Source of the DNA: Flavobacteriales bacterium
GTDB lineage: Bacteria; Bacteroidota; Bacteroidia; Flavobacteriales_D; Sanyastnellaceae
Assembly: GCA_015660615.1 (NCBI GenBank)
Contig: DQKQ01000228.1
Location: 1 to 5,879, forward strand
Direction of reading: 5' to 3'
Length of the DNA: 5,879 nt
A program made the translations under genes and the position numbers. The notes under the pieces are model-generated. The model was not told the origin of the DNA. It ran no database searches and saw nothing but the letters and a program-made list of their open reading frames with translations. This document shows positions 5,755-5,879 of the stretch, one piece after another (position 1 is the stretch's first letter; each line of letters begins with the position of its first letter).

Positions 5755-5761
5755 CTAAATA
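5755..5761 (+). promoter_or_regulatory. Possible late-type promoter element (CTAAATA)
   Basis: CTAAATA equals the late promoter core described for T4-like cyanophages and is close to T4 TATAAATA. It sits in the 22-31 base gap before the last gene. At normal spacing the transcript would begin about 5767-5768, beyond the ATG at 5765 but just ahead of the ATG at 5774. This would favour the second start and give a nearly leaderless message. Confidence 0.4.
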
Positions 5762-5773
5762 ATTATGTTTGCC

Positions 5774-5879
5774 ATGGAATTATTGAAAAAATATGTCAAG
5801 CATATACTCAATGAAGATATAGACCCTGTTAACGCCACCGCTCAATATGCTCACCTTGGTCAGAAGCGACGTACGGGTG
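5774..5879 (+). CDS. Partial phage gene with N-terminal KYVKHILNE motif, cut by window end
   Basis: Only the first 35 codons are visible, and the reading frame is open to the last base. The protein begins MELLKKYVKHILNEDID, an amphipathic basic helix ending in L-N-E, then continues with VNATAQYAHLGQKRR. I cannot assign a function. The N-terminal motif resembles IVRKYVRELLEAQ inside the gene at 1-612 and fits the style of T4-type capsid-targeting peptides, short N-terminal helices ending in an (L/I)-x-E cleavage site. An in-frame ATG at 5765 would add MFA. I prefer 5774 because of the late-promoter-like CTAAATA at 5755-5761. No Shine-Dalgarno sequence is seen for either start. Confidence 0.6.
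   Translation, partial: MELLKKYVKHILNEDIDPVNATAQYAHLGQKRRTG

Noticed and set aside
1..5879. tRNA genes, CRISPR arrays, insertion sequences or attachment sites
   Set aside because: No cloverleaf-like region, regularly spaced direct repeats, transposase motifs or terminal inverted repeats were found on reading both strands.

Overview
The window looks like a piece of a tailed-phage genome, most probably a T4-like (myovirus-type) phage of a marine or other aquatic bacterium. The grounds are a phage fibre protein with GIG-type repeats, very tight packing with overlapping or nearly abutting genes, no gap above about 80 bases, AT-rich DNA, and a CTAAATA motif that resembles T4-type late promoters. 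The assignment comes from reading the sequence and was not checked by any search. Host and exact phage group are unknown.

Layout from left to right: (1) a plus-strand gene of unknown function with a hydrophobic N-terminal half (1-612); (2) a minus-strand, membrane-anchored trypsin-like serine protease whose 3' end overlaps gene 1 tail to tail; (3) a plus-strand eukaryotic-type (HAD-fold) phosphomannomutase, divergent from the protease; (4) a minus-strand fibre gene, convergent with the phosphomannomutase across a 7-base gap; (5) a plus-strand DinG/Rad3/XPD-like helicase with four cysteines suited to an iron-sulfur cluster, divergent from the fibre gene; (6) an HldE-C-like sugar-phosphate nucleotidyltransferase that starts inside the end of the helicase gene; (7) the first 35 codons of another plus-strand gene, cut by the window edge.

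Three themes run through the window. The first is envelope and glycan manipulation: a phosphomannomutase (Man-6-P/Man-1-P), a heptose-1-phosphate-adenylyltransferase-like enzyme, a protease predicted to be tethered to the inner membrane, and a fibre. Together they suggest a region devoted to host-surface recognition or remodelling, though the link between them is inference. The second is nucleic-acid processing by the helicase. The third is a short basic-amphipathic motif, KYV(R/K)xx(L/I)LxE, shared by gene 1 (internal) and gene 7 (N-terminal). It resembles T4-type capsid-targeting and prohead-protease cleavage sequences and is the most intriguing unexplained signal here.

The fibre gene also differs in composition. 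Hand-counted 60-base lines give about 52% GC in its N-terminal and central part, about 38% in its C-terminal tip region, and about 31% in the neighbouring helicase gene. This suggests a mosaic, modular origin. I saw no tRNA, CRISPR array, insertion sequence or convincing intrinsic terminator.
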